DNA of 64,000 nucleotides, taken from Marvania coccoides (lineage: Eukaryota > Chlorophyta > Trebouxiophyceae > Chlorellales > Chlorellaceae). Position 1 is the stretch's first letter; every line of letters begins with the position of its first letter. Positions 37,215 to 49,528 of the stretch are shown here, piece after piece. The stretch is taken from positions 925,731-989,730 of the forward strand of contig OY978108.1 of NCBI GenBank assembly GCA_963854735.1, written 5' to 3'. The notes beneath the pieces were generated by a model. That model ran no database searches. It was given only the letters and a program-made list of their open reading frames with translations, and was not told the origin of the DNA. Position numbers and translations under genes: made by a program.

Positions 37215-38609
37215 GGCTCCCAAGAGTCTGTGGACAGCCCGCGCTCGTTCTCTCCCTCTCTCTTTGATGCTCCAGTAAAATGGCACTGGCCTGTGAACGT
37301 CTACCACCCTTTTGCGGCGCTCAAATGTCCGGGAAAAAATGGAATACGAGCAATGATGTTAAAAAATGCAACTGCGCAATGAAATTGACGTCGCGCGTGG
37401 GTCTCACACATTTTTTCAATGGTAGGTTTGAAGGTCGCGAAGATCCTTGGTCCAGCGCCAAAAGACAGCGTCGTCCGCCCATTATTGTCTTCGAGTCGAC
37501 TCCATCTGTTGTAGTAGTAGAGAGAGGGCGGGTCCCCCGACCTCGTACATCAACACCCACCGAAACCAGTTTTTTGGCTGGAGGCGGCGGCGGGAGTAGT
37601 GCCGACAAAACGGAGGTGGCCCAGTGCCCTGCTGAAGAGCCTGCCTGGCGTGACTGCATCTCCCCAGTGCACACAACTCGGCTATCTATCTGTCTAGTCA
37701 AGACGATTCCAAGTGCAAGAGCAGCAAACAGAGACAGTCTGGACGGCGGCAAAACCCACCACCCATTGAGCAGCACAAGTAAAAAAAAGGTACGGTCGGT
37801 TAAGAGAGACCCAGATGGGTACCCAGGCAGCACTTCTGTGCTATATTCATCGGACGTTTGCAGTATTTTTATAGATATACTAAACAGATACAATAATTCA
37901 TAAAAATAAAGGGCACGGTGAAGCATGGAGGAGAAAGGAAGACGCACGGCTTAGAATCGGTTTAGCATACCTTGAACATCATGCAAAGAAGAAGCCGATG
38001 TTGCTTAAGAAATAGCAAGTAGGTGTCCTAGGGTACTAGGACAGGAGGAGGGCATCCCCTAGCTGCCCCCAAAATAGAGGATTCCATTGAGGGCGGGGTA
38101 AAAACAAGTACATAAACTATTGTTCGCAGAGACCGCCGCTGCATTTGCAACGCTAGACAAAAAAAAATGCACGGCCGCCACAGGTACCGATATAAGAAAG
38201 AAAATCAAGACGAAAGTGGCACAAATGGGCTGTAAAAGGGGGGTGATGGGCTGGGAAAGGGGTGGAAAGAATGAGTGAATGAATGAGTGAATGAATGGCG
38301 GTCATTTTCTCGTAAAAACCAGACAAAAGAAGGAGACCAGTGATGAGAAATAAGGAGTGTAAAGCATGGTAGCTTATATGGGGCGGTAATTGGTTCATCG
38401 CTGCCCCCAGGCATCAGGCTACCAAAACGAAAAAAAAAATGCACCAGTATTGTGAAGGGATGGGTTGAGAACTGGTCTAGTCATTATGGTCTAATCATCA
38501 TGGTCCAGTCATCATGGTCGTCAATTTGGTGGCGTACAAGAAATGTAAAAAGGAGAAAATATCAGGATTTTCGGTAAACTTGTAATACAGTTCCTTTATT
38601 TTTATTTGT
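37215..38609. other. 1.4 kb intergenic region with short tandem repeats
   Basis: No supported gene. Two overlapping open frames of about 207 codons on opposite strands near 37280-37947 lack similarity and likely reflect composition. Near 38268-38297 an ATGA/GTGA-type repeat occurs, and at 38475-38520 a repeated ATCATGGTC-like unit. Confidence 0.5.
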
Positions 38610-39154
38610 TCAGCTGCCGCCGCCCATGCCAGCGCTGGAGGGCTGGGCCCCCACCGACTGCTCGGGGATGCTGATCACAGGGTCAAGGCCAGCAGCAGCG
38701 TTGGCAGCCATGGCGGTGGTGCACACCATGGGCTGAGCAGCCACGTGCTGCTGAGGAACTGCCGCTGCTGCCGCCGCTGCTGCCATGAATGCCATTTCGC
38801 CAGAGCCCTGCCCAGAATCTTGATGCATCAGTCCAGGGACCAGCGCTGCTGCCGCCGCCTGCTGCTGCAAGCTGCCGCTGTCCATCACCAGTGCGCCGCT
38901 GCCAGCGTGCATCAGCGTGAGCATGCCATGGGAGGCGGAGCGCGCCATGGCCGGCATGGGTGCCGTCACCATCTGGTGCACGGCAGGGGCCTGCTGGGCT
39001 GCCTGCACCTGGGCCTGTGCTTGCGCCACGGCCTGCTGCTGCGCCACAACCTGCTGCTGCGCCTGTAGGACGGCGATCTGCTGCTGCAGGGCTGCCACTT
39101 CCGCGGAGTGGTCGCCAGAAGGCCCAGCAGGCACCAAGGTGGGAGCGGCGGCCG

Positions 39155-39188
<34 letters not shown>

Positions 39189-40025
39189 TTGAAGCTGCTG
39201 CTGTTGTTGCTGCTGCTGCTGTTGAAGCTGCTGCTGCTGCTGCTGGTGGAGTTGCTGCTGTTGCTGCTGCTGCTGCAGCTGCGCCTCGTTGAGCTGCTGC
39301 ATGGCCACTGCTTGAGGCATGGCTGCCGTCGCCGCGGCAAACAGATTGCCGCTCCCACTGGTCGTGCTGAGCGGCGTGGTGGGCAGGCCACGCGCAGCAG
39401 CGTCTTGTGTGGCCGCTGCGTTTGCCTGCGCCGCCGCCATGTCTCCTCCTGACATGAGAGGGCCACCGCTGGTGGCAGGGGGGGCCAGCATCTGCTGCTG
39501 AGGTTGCTGCTGCTGGGCCTGCTGCTGGGGCTGCTGTTGGGGCTCAGCCGAGGCTGTGGGCACCGCCTGCTGCGTCTCCAGCTGCACCGCTGAAGCCTGC
39601 AGCGAGTGGGCGTGCGCCTGCAGCACCGTGGCCTGGGTTATGGCCTTGATCTGCTCCTTCTCGTGGGCCTGCGCCTTCTCGTGCATGCCTCTGGCCTGCG
39701 CCACCACCTGGGAGGTGATGGAGGCATGGGCCTGGGCACGGGCCTCCAGATTTTGAACGGTGGCCGCTGCCTGCTGCGCCTGCTGCGAGTCTGGCAGCAC
39801 CGCGATGGTCTTCTTCAGCTCCTCGGCCTGCGCCGCCGCCTGCACCGAGGCCTGCGCGTGCTGCTGCGCCTGCGCCGCCAGCTGCTGCGCCTGCACTGAC
39901 GCCTCGGTCTTTGCAGCCTCGTGCAGCTTGGCGGTGACAGCCAGCTGCTGCGCGTGCTCGTTCAGGCTGGTGGCAGCCACGCCAGCGGCCTTGGCGGCAG
40001 GGCCGTCGTTGTTCGCCGCCGCGAC

Positions 40026-40068
<43 letters not shown>

Positions 40069-41659
40069 GCCTGCGCCACCGCAGCCGGCTGGGCAGATGC
40101 GTCCAGAATCTGCGCGGCGGAAGACACCGTGCGGAGAAGGCCCTGGGTGGCGGGCGGCATGGCAGCCACCACCGCCTGTTGGGGCACAGCTGCAGGCTGC
40201 AGTAGCTGCTGTGGCGCCAGCGCTGCTGCCTCTGGTTGCATCTGCACCATCTGCGGCGCGGACAGCTGCATCATCTGCGGCGCGGGCGCGGCGCTCATGA
40301 CCACCTGCTGATGTGGCGCTGTCTGCATGGGCATGGGCATGGGCATGGCCACAGTGGCCTGCATGGGGAGAGGCATGCTCTGCACTGGGATGGAGCCCAT
40401 GCGCTGCAGCTGGGGCATCCCGGCAGCAGCCACCGCAGCAGCAGCAGCCACTTCTCGCTGCTGCGCCACCTCCGCTTCCCTGGCCAGCGCCACCCCAGCC
40501 TCAACCATCTGCTGCTCAAGCGAGGCAGCGTACTCGCGCAGCCGCCCGATCTCGGCTTGCTGCACCACCACCTGCTCCCCCAGCGACCCGGCCCCAGCGC
40601 CTCCAGGTGCAGACTCGATGGCCGCCAGCCTGGCGTGCGCCGCCTCCATTGCTGCGCGCTGGCGCTCCAGGTGCGCCCTCACCGCTCCCGTGGCCATCGC
40701 ACGAATGATGGTGGGCAGCGTGCACAGAGTGCCGTCGTCGCTCAGCAGCGACGCCATGAGCTGGCACTCGTCAGCCAGCTTGCGTTCGTCGTCCTTGGTG
40801 GGCAGCCGCCCGGAGAAGCGGCCCTTCATGTGCTGAGACTTGCGCTCCGGCTTGGGAGGGTCGGCAGCAGCGGCAGCGGTGGTAGCGCCCCCTCCTCCAG
40901 CACGCCGTCGTTTGGGGCCCCTCGCGGGGCGCCCCGAGCTGCCAGTTTCCTGCGGGTCGCCCTCCCCACCCCCCCCGCCGTCGCCGTCTTCATTGTCGTC
41001 AAAGCTGCCGTCCTCTGAGCCCTCTGCGTCGGTGGTGAAGTTGGCGTTGTTGGCGGCGCGGCGGCGGGGGCGCTTGGGTGCCATTGCGCTGTTGTTGGTT
41101 TCCCGCACTTGGCTGTGTTCGGCGCCACCGCCACCAGCGGCGGGTGCGGCCTCGGGCACACCTGCGGCAGCCTGACCAGGGAGCGGGACCTGCAGGTCCA
41201 TCCCGGGGGGGAGTCCGAAGCTGGTCTGTCCTGGGATGGACGTCAGGTTGACGTCTGCGATGGAGGTAAAAAAAAAAAAACAAGATGAAATGTTGGGCCA
41301 GGGGAAAGAGTGGTTTCGAGACCAATTGCCGTGCACGTTGGCCTGGACTGGCGCCCTACCTGCTAGCGGGTTTCCTAGCACGTCGTCATCATGCCCAAAG
41401 TGGTCTAGCTGCTGGTCTAAACCCTGCAAAATTGAGACACGAAACGCGGAAGACGAAACAGTCAACGAAACCGGCACATTGCACGATAGCGGGGTGACAG
41501 CGAGCTGGAAACGTGTTTGGAGGGGAAGGCAGGCGAGGAACACTGCTCCAGCGGCCGAGGAGTCCCCCAAAGGCCGAAATTGTCGAGAACACGCACCTGC
41601 ATAGTGAGGCCGTCCCGAATGAGGGCATCCAGGGCTCCTGGTTGGTGATGGGCGTCCAT
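38610..41659 (-). CDS. Glutamine/alanine-rich nuclear-type protein of unknown function
   Basis: Three exons, 41659-41597, 41423-41360 and 41254-38610 (phases 0 and 1), encode 923 aa. No family was recognised. Visible: a short acidic N-terminus; a basic cluster (APKRPRRRAANN) and a second (GPKRRRAGGG), both nuclear-signal-like; an ordered central block (FSGRLPTKDDERKLADECQL then DDGTLCTLPTIIRAMATGAV) followed by a coiled coil (EIGRLREYAASLEQQM). The rest is low-complexity Gln/Ala/Met/Pro with MP repeats and several polyQ runs, including one of 14 and a cluster of longer runs. This resembles transcription coactivator or scaffold subunits, but that is inference from composition only. The ordered central block is the best part for a homology search. 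Confidence 0.72.
39156..39277 (-). repeat. CAG/CAA polyglutamine cluster in the Q-rich protein
   Basis: Runs of CTG/TTG on the plus strand (CAG/CAA on the coding strand) encode several Gln runs separated by single Leu or His codons. A second pure tract lies at 40026-40067 (14 Gln). Such tracts vary in length between strains. Confidence 0.9.
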
Positions 41660-42561
41660 GTTTAGCCCCGACAACAGCCATTAAGCGCTCAGAGCCCAGT
41701 GCCACGACGTTTTCCGAAGTGGCGAATAAGATGTTTTAAACTTTCAAAGCTCGTTCTCCACAACTCGCAGGTGCTGCAAGTAAGCCAGTGCCTGTGTTTT
41801 TACTGTTTTTGAATTAGAGTTACTTAAAAATATGCACGCACGGCGACACAATCTGTCGTCTCAAATTAGAAAAAAAATTCAAGCTGAGGCGGGAAATTTG
41901 ACGGGTTGATCCATTCCGCGTGCTGGGGGGGCGCCAGAGTGAGATCATCGCACCACAATTGGGGCAGCTGGGGTGCGGTGCTGCGCGGGCGCAATGCCTG
42001 GGCCTGAGCCAAGTTTCTGGTAGAGCGAGCGGGCGGAGCCTGTCCCGTTTAGTAGCCCTCAGACTACACATATGTTGACCATGGTCATGAAATATATGCA
42101 CATTAGTTGCTGGGGGCGATTGGCTGGCAATTCATGGGCTGCTGGGGCGAACATGGGGCATTTCAGTCGGCACGGTGACGGCCAGCACACCGAGGCATTC
42201 AGTACCTGCCACGGCCTGCGCACGCATGTGGGTGCTATGAGAGAAAGCGTGCAGGTCAGTCGTGAGCTTCCATAGGCACGGCGGCCCTCTCTCTACCGCC
42301 TGGCCAACGAACCGCACTTGCAGACGAATACTTGAAAAGTGTTAGACCCAGTAATTTCGACGGCCTGAAAACTTGCAAAAAACGCGAGTATCCTCCTCTT
42401 TTATATAAATCAAATAAGAAGGTGCGGTTTCAGACAGACCCGCTTTGCAGCCGACCCGCGGCAGTCGCCAGCCGTCACTGCCATTTTTATTTCAAGAGGC
42501 CCATCACATTTATTTTCTCACTCCGTTCCCAATCGCTTTGTGGCTTTCGCAGAGCACTAAA
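41660..42561. other. Divergent intergenic region before the ubiquitin-eL40 gene
   Basis: About 900 bases with the promoters of the Q-rich gene (-) and the ubiquitin fusion gene (+). No coding or RNA gene was recognised. Confidence 0.5.
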
Positions 42562-43019
<458 letters not shown>

Positions 43020-43415
43020 ACTGGGTGGCTGGCTGGCTTGCTGCCGATGGAGCAGGGCTTGGGAGCGGCGCTGGCAGGGCACTCTTTCATTTTTCGATTT
43101 CTCGGCACATGGACAGTGGAGCAGCGACGCGGAATGTGTGCGTTTCTGAGCGAGGATAGAGAGAGAACGGGAAGCTGCTGGCGTTTGTTTTCGAGATGTA
43201 TGATTTCAGTGTAACACAGTAGACTAGACCACTTCGGGACGTATTTGGGGCACTGCTCTGAGGTTCGGGTCACAATGGGTTTACAGCGGAGAGGTTTTAT
43301 GAAATCATTGTCCGCAGGCAGGGAGGGGTCGTTTGAAAGAGAAAGAAGCTAAAAGTACAAAAATAGTCACGCACATAAAACTCAACAATTAGTCAATCAT
43401 AAATCACTCGTCAGA
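43020..43415. other. Convergent 3' region between ubiquitin-eL40 and NOP58
   Basis: Contains TGTAA (43210) for the plus gene and TTACA (43281) as a possible minus-strand signal for NOP58. No gene. Confidence 0.5.
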
Positions 43416-45460
43416 TCACTCGTCTCCCTTGCTCTTTTTCTTCTTCTTCTTTTTGGGCTCCTCCTCCTCTGAGTCACGCTCCTTTCGCTTTTCCTTCTTC
43501 TCCTTCTTTTCTTTCTTCGCCTTCTTCACCTCCACGTCACCGTCCTCTGCCGCCACCTCCTTCTCCTTCTTCTTCTTTTTCTTCTCCTTCTTTCCATCAG
43601 CAGCAGCATCAGCAGTGACATCAGCGTCGGCGTTGTAGGCCTTGGGCTGGGCCAGCGCCGCGCCGCCCTGCCGCGCCGCGTCATACTTCTGGGCGCTGGG
43701 CAGCCCACGCGGTGCCGCCGCCTCGCCGCCCGTCTTGCCCTCCAGCTGCCGCAGCCGTGCCTCCACCTGAAAAAACGCACACGCATCAGACGATTGAAAT
43801 TAGTAACAAACGCATATTTTCTGGAGCGAGTTTTAAATTGTTGTTCGTTTGTGTAAATATGGGTGCGCATTCGAGGGATCTGGTGCATGTTTTTCTCTAC
43901 CCGTCCCCGGAGTGCCCATCCTTTGGTGTCGCCCCCCTTCAAATCTGGTCTGAGCCCACTCAATCAAGGCTCCCAGTTCTGCTAAAAAGGGCTTGGTGGG
44001 ATATTCGTATACATGAATAACAACCCCTCTCCCTTTTTCCCTTTTCTTCCCGCTCACCTTTGCTCTCGACTCGATGCCCACTGCTCCGTGGTCGTCAACG
44101 TCTCCCAGCGCGTCCACTCGCACCCCCAGCGCGCACTTTGCAGCCAGCACCCTCGAGATCTTGCCCTTGAACTTGGTGGAGGCCTGGCCGATGAGGGAGG
44201 CGTGGTAGATGAGCCCGTACTTGGGCGTTTCGTGCTTGGTCTTCAGCGCGCGGAACAGGGCCTTCTCCGCGCCCAGGATCTGGATGGTCGAGGCGGGGGC
44301 CTTGGCCAGGTTGATCAACGACCCCACGTGCGCGATGAGCCGCGCCCCCACCAGCTCGCCCACCAGCACCGTGAGGTTGGGCGCGATGGCCGCCATGCGG
44401 GACTTCAGGTAGTCGTACAGCTGCGCGCGGTACTCCGACAGGTCAATGACCTGGTTGCACAGCGCCCCGATGTTGAGCACGTCGTCCTCCGAGATTTCCG
44501 TGCCCATGGAGATGACCGCCGCCTCCTTGAGCGCCACCTCCACCTCCTCCTCCAAAAACTCGGAAAAGTCGATGCCGGCCGCCTTGTCGCGGGTGCCCAT
44601 CAGCCGCGCCGCCTTAGCGTACTGAATGTTGTCCGCCACGATCTTGGTCATCTCGGGGAAGTGCCAGCCATACCACTCCCTCACACGCATGGCGTAGGTG
44701 TTGAGCTCCTTGTCCAGATCGTCAAGCAGACCGATGGCCTGGATGATCATGGTGTCCACCTTGTCGGGGGAGAACTTGAGCTTGTAGCGGGACAGGGAGT
44801 GGGAGAGACCCAGAGACATAGGGCGCAGGTCGGCAGCGGACAGGGAGCCGATCAGCCCCTCCAGCTGGTTGCGCAGCCCGCGGGACAGCTCCAGCACGCC
44901 CGAGGAGTAGATGCAGGGGATGCCGAGCTTCTCCTTGATGACGTTGCCCAGCTTGGCGTCCACCACGGCCAGGGTGGCATCGGCGTCGACGTGCTTCTTC
45001 AGGAACTTTTTCAGGCCCTTGCTCAGCTTGCTGTCAACCAGGGAGGCGGCAGCCTGGAGCGCCTCAGCGGTGTTCTCAAACTTGCTGAACGCCTTGAGCT
45101 TGGCGACCTGCGATGGAGATAAATTTTTACATATATTTATTATTGAGTGAGATTTTTGAGATGAGGGGGTGCGTGGTAGGGGCGAATTAATGCAGCGGGG
45201 GCCAGCGCGATGTGATGTTTACCTTTTTTGCGGCCTCTATTGTCGAAAAGTCGCTCCAGACGTCCTGCACGATGCGACCAAACATGCATGCAAGTGAGAT
45301 GAAAGCGAAAAATAATGCATGCTTCAATTTGCGACTTCCATTCCAAATTCGGCATCGAAAGGGTCGGATCCGCACGCACCTTGGTCTCTGCCTCCTTGAC
45401 CTTGGCATCGCTCACGCTGAACAGCGCAAATCCTGCCGGCGTCTCTTGGAGAACCAACAT
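43416..45460 (-). CDS. NOP58: NOP58, box C/D snoRNP core protein
   Basis: Nucleolar core protein of box C/D snoRNPs that guide rRNA 2'-O-methylation. Four exons, 45460-45380, 45264-45223, 45107-44058 and 43766-43416 (all phase 0), encode 507 aa. It starts [14 protein letters not shown] as in other NOP58 proteins. The NOSIC/Nop region is complete: [28 protein letters not shown], and [20 protein letters not shown], then [20 protein letters not shown]. The C-terminus is the typical KKE/D-rich tail. Residue MLVLQ, not the NOP56 N-terminus, distinguishes it. Confidence 0.97.
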
Positions 45461-45873
45461 CTTTGCAGTGTGGTCCTGTGGCTCGTGGTTTAGAGCCTTG
45501 AGAGCTTTAAATAATATAAGAAACGGGTACGCAAGACAATTCGATTTTTTTGCGGGGTGGCGGCATGCTTACTTTTGGTCGGCAGGCCAAAGGGCAGCAC
45601 GGGAGTTTTTCTCTTGGAGTTTTTCTCCCCTCTGTGGGAGACCAAAGGTGGGTATAGCGCAGCCAGTTGAAGCATTCGCAGCAGTCCTAGCCATGGCAGG
45701 AATAAGACAAAAATAGCCTCGTAATGCTGCACCGCAAAAGCCTGCCGTCACCGCCCGATTGAAAGAATTATTGCTTTGCTTGTGCGGCGCTTGAGATTGG
45801 TGATGCTTATCACATCACACCTATTGATCATTTAATGCATTTTGAAGATTTAAAAACACCCTTTCCCCTACAA
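45461..45873. other. NOP58 upstream region with a possible 5' exon and uORF
   Basis: On the minus strand an open stretch from about 45694 to 45575 starts with ATG and ends at a strong donor (AA|GTAAGC). A matching acceptor (gccacag) lies just before the NOP58 ATG. This could be an upstream leader exon whose ATG is out of frame with NOP58. No independent gene is supported. Confidence 0.3.
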
Positions 45874-45987
45874 CTACAGCTCCACATCGTCATCAACGGT
45901 GAACACCTTGCCAAGGCGCCACCTGAACACAAGGCTGGCAACCCACAACGCAACCAACACTGCGGCCACAGCCATCCATGCGCGACT

Positions 45988-46063
<76 letters not shown>

Positions 46064-47955
46064 ATTGCACCCTGCTCCTGGAGTTGAAGAGAGCCCAACG
46101 ACGATGCACCAGGGGCGGTGTGTTGCTCTGTGCGCCCCAGAACCTTGTGCCTGCCACCGCTAAACGCCGCTTCTGCCGCCGCGGGCGCATCCGCGGCCTC
46201 CTCCACCGCCGCCGCTGCTGCTGCCGCATGCAGGTGCCCCTCCAGCCTCGCCTCCAAAGACTTAAGCTTCTCTGCGTCAGCTGCTTTGACGCTCTCCCTG
46301 TCTGCGGGCTTCACCACCGTTTCTGTGACTGAGAACGTGCGCTGGCCGTTGGCGTGCAGAATGCCGTGCACTTTGCGCAGCTTATCTACCACCAACGCTA
46401 TTGCAGAGTCAGCCGCAACCATTTTCTCGTACATAGAAGGGTCCTGGGTGAGCCTGTCCACAGATGACGACACCCCAGGCCGCTGCATTTCCTTTTGGAA
46501 GGCGGCGTCCGCCCGCAGCCCCGCTTTTGCACGAAAAATCTCCACATCACGACGTAGCTGCGAGGCAACCTCCACGCGCACCGCGGCCTCTGTTGCCCCA
46601 GGAAAGTGCCGCAGCGTCGCTTGCAGATCGTCGGGCGTGAGGCGGCACCACGCACGCACCTTGCGCAGCCGCCCAGCATCGTCCAGCGCTGTGAACGCTG
46701 TGAGAGGCGAGGTAGAAGCATCATCAGCCCCACCAGCCCCGCCGGCAGACCGTGCGCGGCCTGTGGCGCCCAAAAGGCCCAGAACCCGCGCTGCTGCTTC
46801 TGCAGGGGCACCTGCAGACACCAGCTCGCTGGGATGGCGGCCCTTGGCGTCTCTTGCCGCAGCGCCAGCGCCAGCGTCAAGCAGCAGCTTGCAGCTCTCC
46901 GGGTCGGCTGCCGCAGCGGCACAATGCAGAGGGGTGAAACGGTCTGCGTTGTCGGAATCTGCAGCAGCGACATATGTGAATGTTGAGTCTACCTGTATTA
47001 AAAGAATGGCGGGAAAGAACAAACATAGTACTTTAATTTATGCTGGTGCATACCTGCAACGTAATTTTCTGCGCCATGCTCCAGCAACCACTCCACTGTC
47101 TCGGGGCGTGCCACGGCGGCTGCCAAGTGCAGCAGCGAAAATGAACCTGGGCGCTCGCGTGGGTGCCACCCAGCAGCCTGCAGCTCCTCTGCCACCTGCA
47201 GGTGGCCGTTCAGCAGCGCCGCCCCTCCCGGGGTCGTCCCATTCTTGTCTGTCGCCCCCACAGCAGCCCCCCGATGCAGCAACAGCCTCACCGCCTCCAA
47301 GTGCCCAGAACGAGCGGCAGCGTGCAGTGGGGTGCCCTCCCCCGCGTCTTCCGCGTCCACAAACGCCCCCTTCTCTAGCAAGAAGGTCGCGGTGTCGAGC
47401 TTGCCGTTAAGAGCAGCGACGTGAAGAGGGGTGAGCCCACCTGCGGTGATGAGTGTAGCATTACGGTCAAAGTGCTACGCTAAACTATACTGATATCTGC
47501 GGTTAAGTGCTTCACACCTGTGGTCTCAGCGTCAATGTCTGCTGCCTTAGACCACAGCAGGCTGGTCACGTCCAGGCCGCCACGCCCAGCAGCAAAGTGG
47601 AGGGCGCTGAGGCTCTTCTTGTCGCGGCTATTCACATCAGCGCCACGCTGCAGCAGCGCCTCCACCTGCGAAGAATAAGGAGTTCAAGGCGTAAGACACA
47701 CAAGAGGTTAAGACTGAGAAAATGACGAAGCGTTGGCGGTAGAGCAAAGCGTGAAGGAAGAAAAAAACTCACGTCGGCAAGGTAGCCGCGGGCTGAAGCG
47801 ATGAGTAGAAGGCTGTCGAACTTTTTCCTTTCTCTATACTGCAGTTTTCGAATGGCATGGTTCCGAGTTTTGAGCAAATCTGCGTTATGTGATCAAAATT
47901 GAAGAGCGAGGAAACTGAACGCCGCGCTGCTCACCTCCTCCGCCACAGCCTCCAT
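45874..47955 (-). CDS. Ankyrin-repeat protein with polyQ tract and C-terminal membrane anchor
   Basis: Five exons, 47955-47935, 47838-47773, 47665-47518, 47440-47054 and 46958-45874 (phases 0/0/1/1), encode 568 aa. About six to seven ankyrin repeats fill residues ~10-260: GADVNSRDKKSLSALHFAAG, GLTPLHVAALNGKLDTATFL, EGTPLHAAARSGHLEAVRLL, SLLHLAAAVARPETVEWLLE, RFTPLHCAAAAADPESCKLL. A helical region without recognised family follows (~300-450). Near the end is Q24 (507-530) directly before one hydrophobic span (WMAVAAVLVALWVASLVFRW) and a short acidic tail: a tail-anchored topology with the ankyrins in the cytosol. Exon 2 uses the acceptor ctgcag|TAT, which keeps phase; the nearer upstream acceptor would not. 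The target membrane is unknown. Confidence 0.85.
45991..46063 (-). repeat. Pure CAG repeat (23 units plus one CAA), polyglutamine
   Basis: 23 uninterrupted CTG on the plus strand (CAG on the coding strand) plus one TTG/CAA give 24 Gln next to the membrane span of the ankyrin protein. The purity suggests recent expansion or ongoing length variation. Confidence 0.95.
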
Positions 47956-48469
47956 TGCAATTTTCTTCTTTCAATTTAATTTAATTTTTATAAAGGTGAG
48001 TTTGCGCTTGTAAATTAATTTACTCTCTTCGCTTCGAGAAGAAGAAACTTGAAGGCTAGGGGACCATGCGGCGCCACCATTCAGAGAGCTGCTGCAAGGG
48101 AGAAACCCTTCTCTATGCGTTTTCAATGCTGCCATGGTCATCTTGGAATAGTACGCAGAGCGCCATGCTGAATTCTGCCGACACTGCGTGTTTCCTATTT
48201 GTGTAGACTTTAAACCCTGTATGTACGTATGTATATCTGTGTATGCCGTCGAAAAACTTGTTGGCGGGGTTTTACAAAAAATGTCGACACAAGCTCGTTC
48301 GACACTTTTCTTTAAGAAAATTTGCAGTCTAACAACTATTATTATTTTGATATGTTTTCAAAATTACAGTAGTTTCAACGGGGAAACGCACAGTTGAGTA
48401 AAACAATGAAGCCCTCGTTTCACTTTATTTTATATTGAAAAAGAAAATCGATTGCTGACTATTCCGTCA
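47956..48469. other. Intergenic, no gene seen
   Basis: AT-rich 510 bases holding the ankyrin gene promoter and the 3' region of the methyltransferase. No supported frame. Confidence 0.5.
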
Positions 48470-49528
48470 TCATTTAGGCTCGAGCTTGTGCAAATACAAG
48501 CTGCCGCCGCATGCGTTGCGGGGACAGAACGCCTCGTACGACTTTGTGGTGTTCGGCATAATCTTTGGGACGTTGTAAAACTGCCCATTATTCACAAACA
48601 CAATCTCCCACTCCGGGTTTTTGTGTAAAAATGCTGCGACAAAGTACTGCTCAGTGTACATTCTTTTCTCGTCGAAAATCCAGCCACGCGGGTACTCGTT
48701 GGGCAGAAACCAGTCATGCACGTGCACGTACACCCCTGCCTTCAATCTGGGCAGAATCCACAGTATCTCAAATATGACGTCGCCAAATGGCTTGACCACG
48801 TGGCTGCTGTCAAAAAACAAAAGATCGCCAGCTTCCAGATCGTCAAAAACCTCCAGATCAACTTCCTGGACAGGCTTGTCGATGGAATAAATTTTCAAGT
48901 TTGTAAATTCTTCCGTCCCCACCGGCTCAATCCGCAAATGCATTGCCTTCTTCACCCCAGTCTCAGCGACAATGGCGTCCAGAGCGTCGCGAACCACAAA
49001 CGTAGAAACATCACTGCGAACCTCGTACACTCTGCGTGGCTTGATCATCCGAACGAAAGCGTACAAAACTGCAGCGTCACACCAAACAAAGGCGTTGCTC
49101 CTTTTGACGTAGGCCGGCTTCGAGCTATATGAAACTTCCGGTGGGGAATATACGAGTGCAAATGGGAGCAGCTCCTCCCATACTTTGATGAATTCAACTA
49201 CGGGGCCTGGGAGCACCGAGTGCGGCAAAACACGAAACGCCTTGCTGTGGGACGCAGCGCGCTGAATGTCTATAAACGGAGTTTCATATGTGAAGAACTT
49301 GGCGCTCAACGAGATGAGCTGCCTGCGAACATCAAAGTATTCAGCTGAAAAATTGGCAACGTCATACAGGGGCACAGTGGTGTTGATTCCCGTCAGCCTT
49401 TGACAGGCTTCGACCCATGAACTGTTACTGCGATTGCTGTGATTATGAAACAAGAAATAGAGCCCAGCGAGGACGAAAAGAGCAGTAAAAAATGATCGAC
49501 TGGTTTTTTTCCTTTGTGGCGGAGGCAT
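48470..49528 (-). CDS. Type II membrane protein with a class I methyltransferase-like domain
   Basis: Single exon, 352 aa. A short basic N-terminus (PPPQRKKTSRS) is followed by one span (FFTALFVLAGLYFLF), so the rest should face the ER/Golgi lumen or cell exterior, with several NxS/T sites. The C-terminal half resembles Methyltransf_24-type SAM enzymes: PRRVYEVRSDVSTFVVRDAL (a weak motif I), then GDLLFFDSSHVVKPFGDVIF, ILPRLKAGVYVHVHDWFLPN with EYP. The canonical glycines of motif I are degenerate (YEVRSDVST), so catalytic activity is uncertain. It lies head to head with another intronless membrane-anchored enzyme. Confidence 0.72.
   Translation of the reverse strand: MPPPQRKKTSRSFFTALFVLAGLYFLFHNHSNRSNSSWVEACQRLTGINTTVPLYDVANFSAEYFDVRRQLISLSAKFFTYETPFIDIQRAASHSKAFRVLPHSVLPGPVVEFIKVWEELLPFALVYSPPEVSYSSKPAYVKRSNAFVWCDAAVLYAFVRMIKPRRVYEVRSDVSTFVVRDALDAIVAETGVKKAMHLRIEPVGTEEFTNLKIYSIDKPVQEVDLEVFDDLEAGDLLFFDSSHVVKPFGDVIFEILWILPRLKAGVYVHVHDWFLPNEYPRGWIFDEKRMYTEQYFVAAFLHKNPEWEIVFVNNGQFYNVPKIMPNTTKSYEAFCPRNACGGSLYLHKLEPK

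Noticed and set aside
37280..37947. Two overlapping ~207-codon frames on opposite strands
   Set aside because: No similarity, no splice partners, both in an intergenic region; mutual overlap suggests composition rather than genes.
38960..40311. Plus-strand Ala/Cys/Leu homopolymer proteins
   Set aside because: Alternative-frame readings of the CAG repeats in the Q-rich gene.
44013..45122. 369-codon open frame on the plus strand
   Set aside because: Antisense to NOP58, whose identity is certain.
46118..47410. 430-codon open frame on the plus strand
   Set aside because: It lies antisense to the spliced ankyrin gene, is rich in Ser/Arg/Pro/Ala as expected from GC-rich complement, and has no domain.
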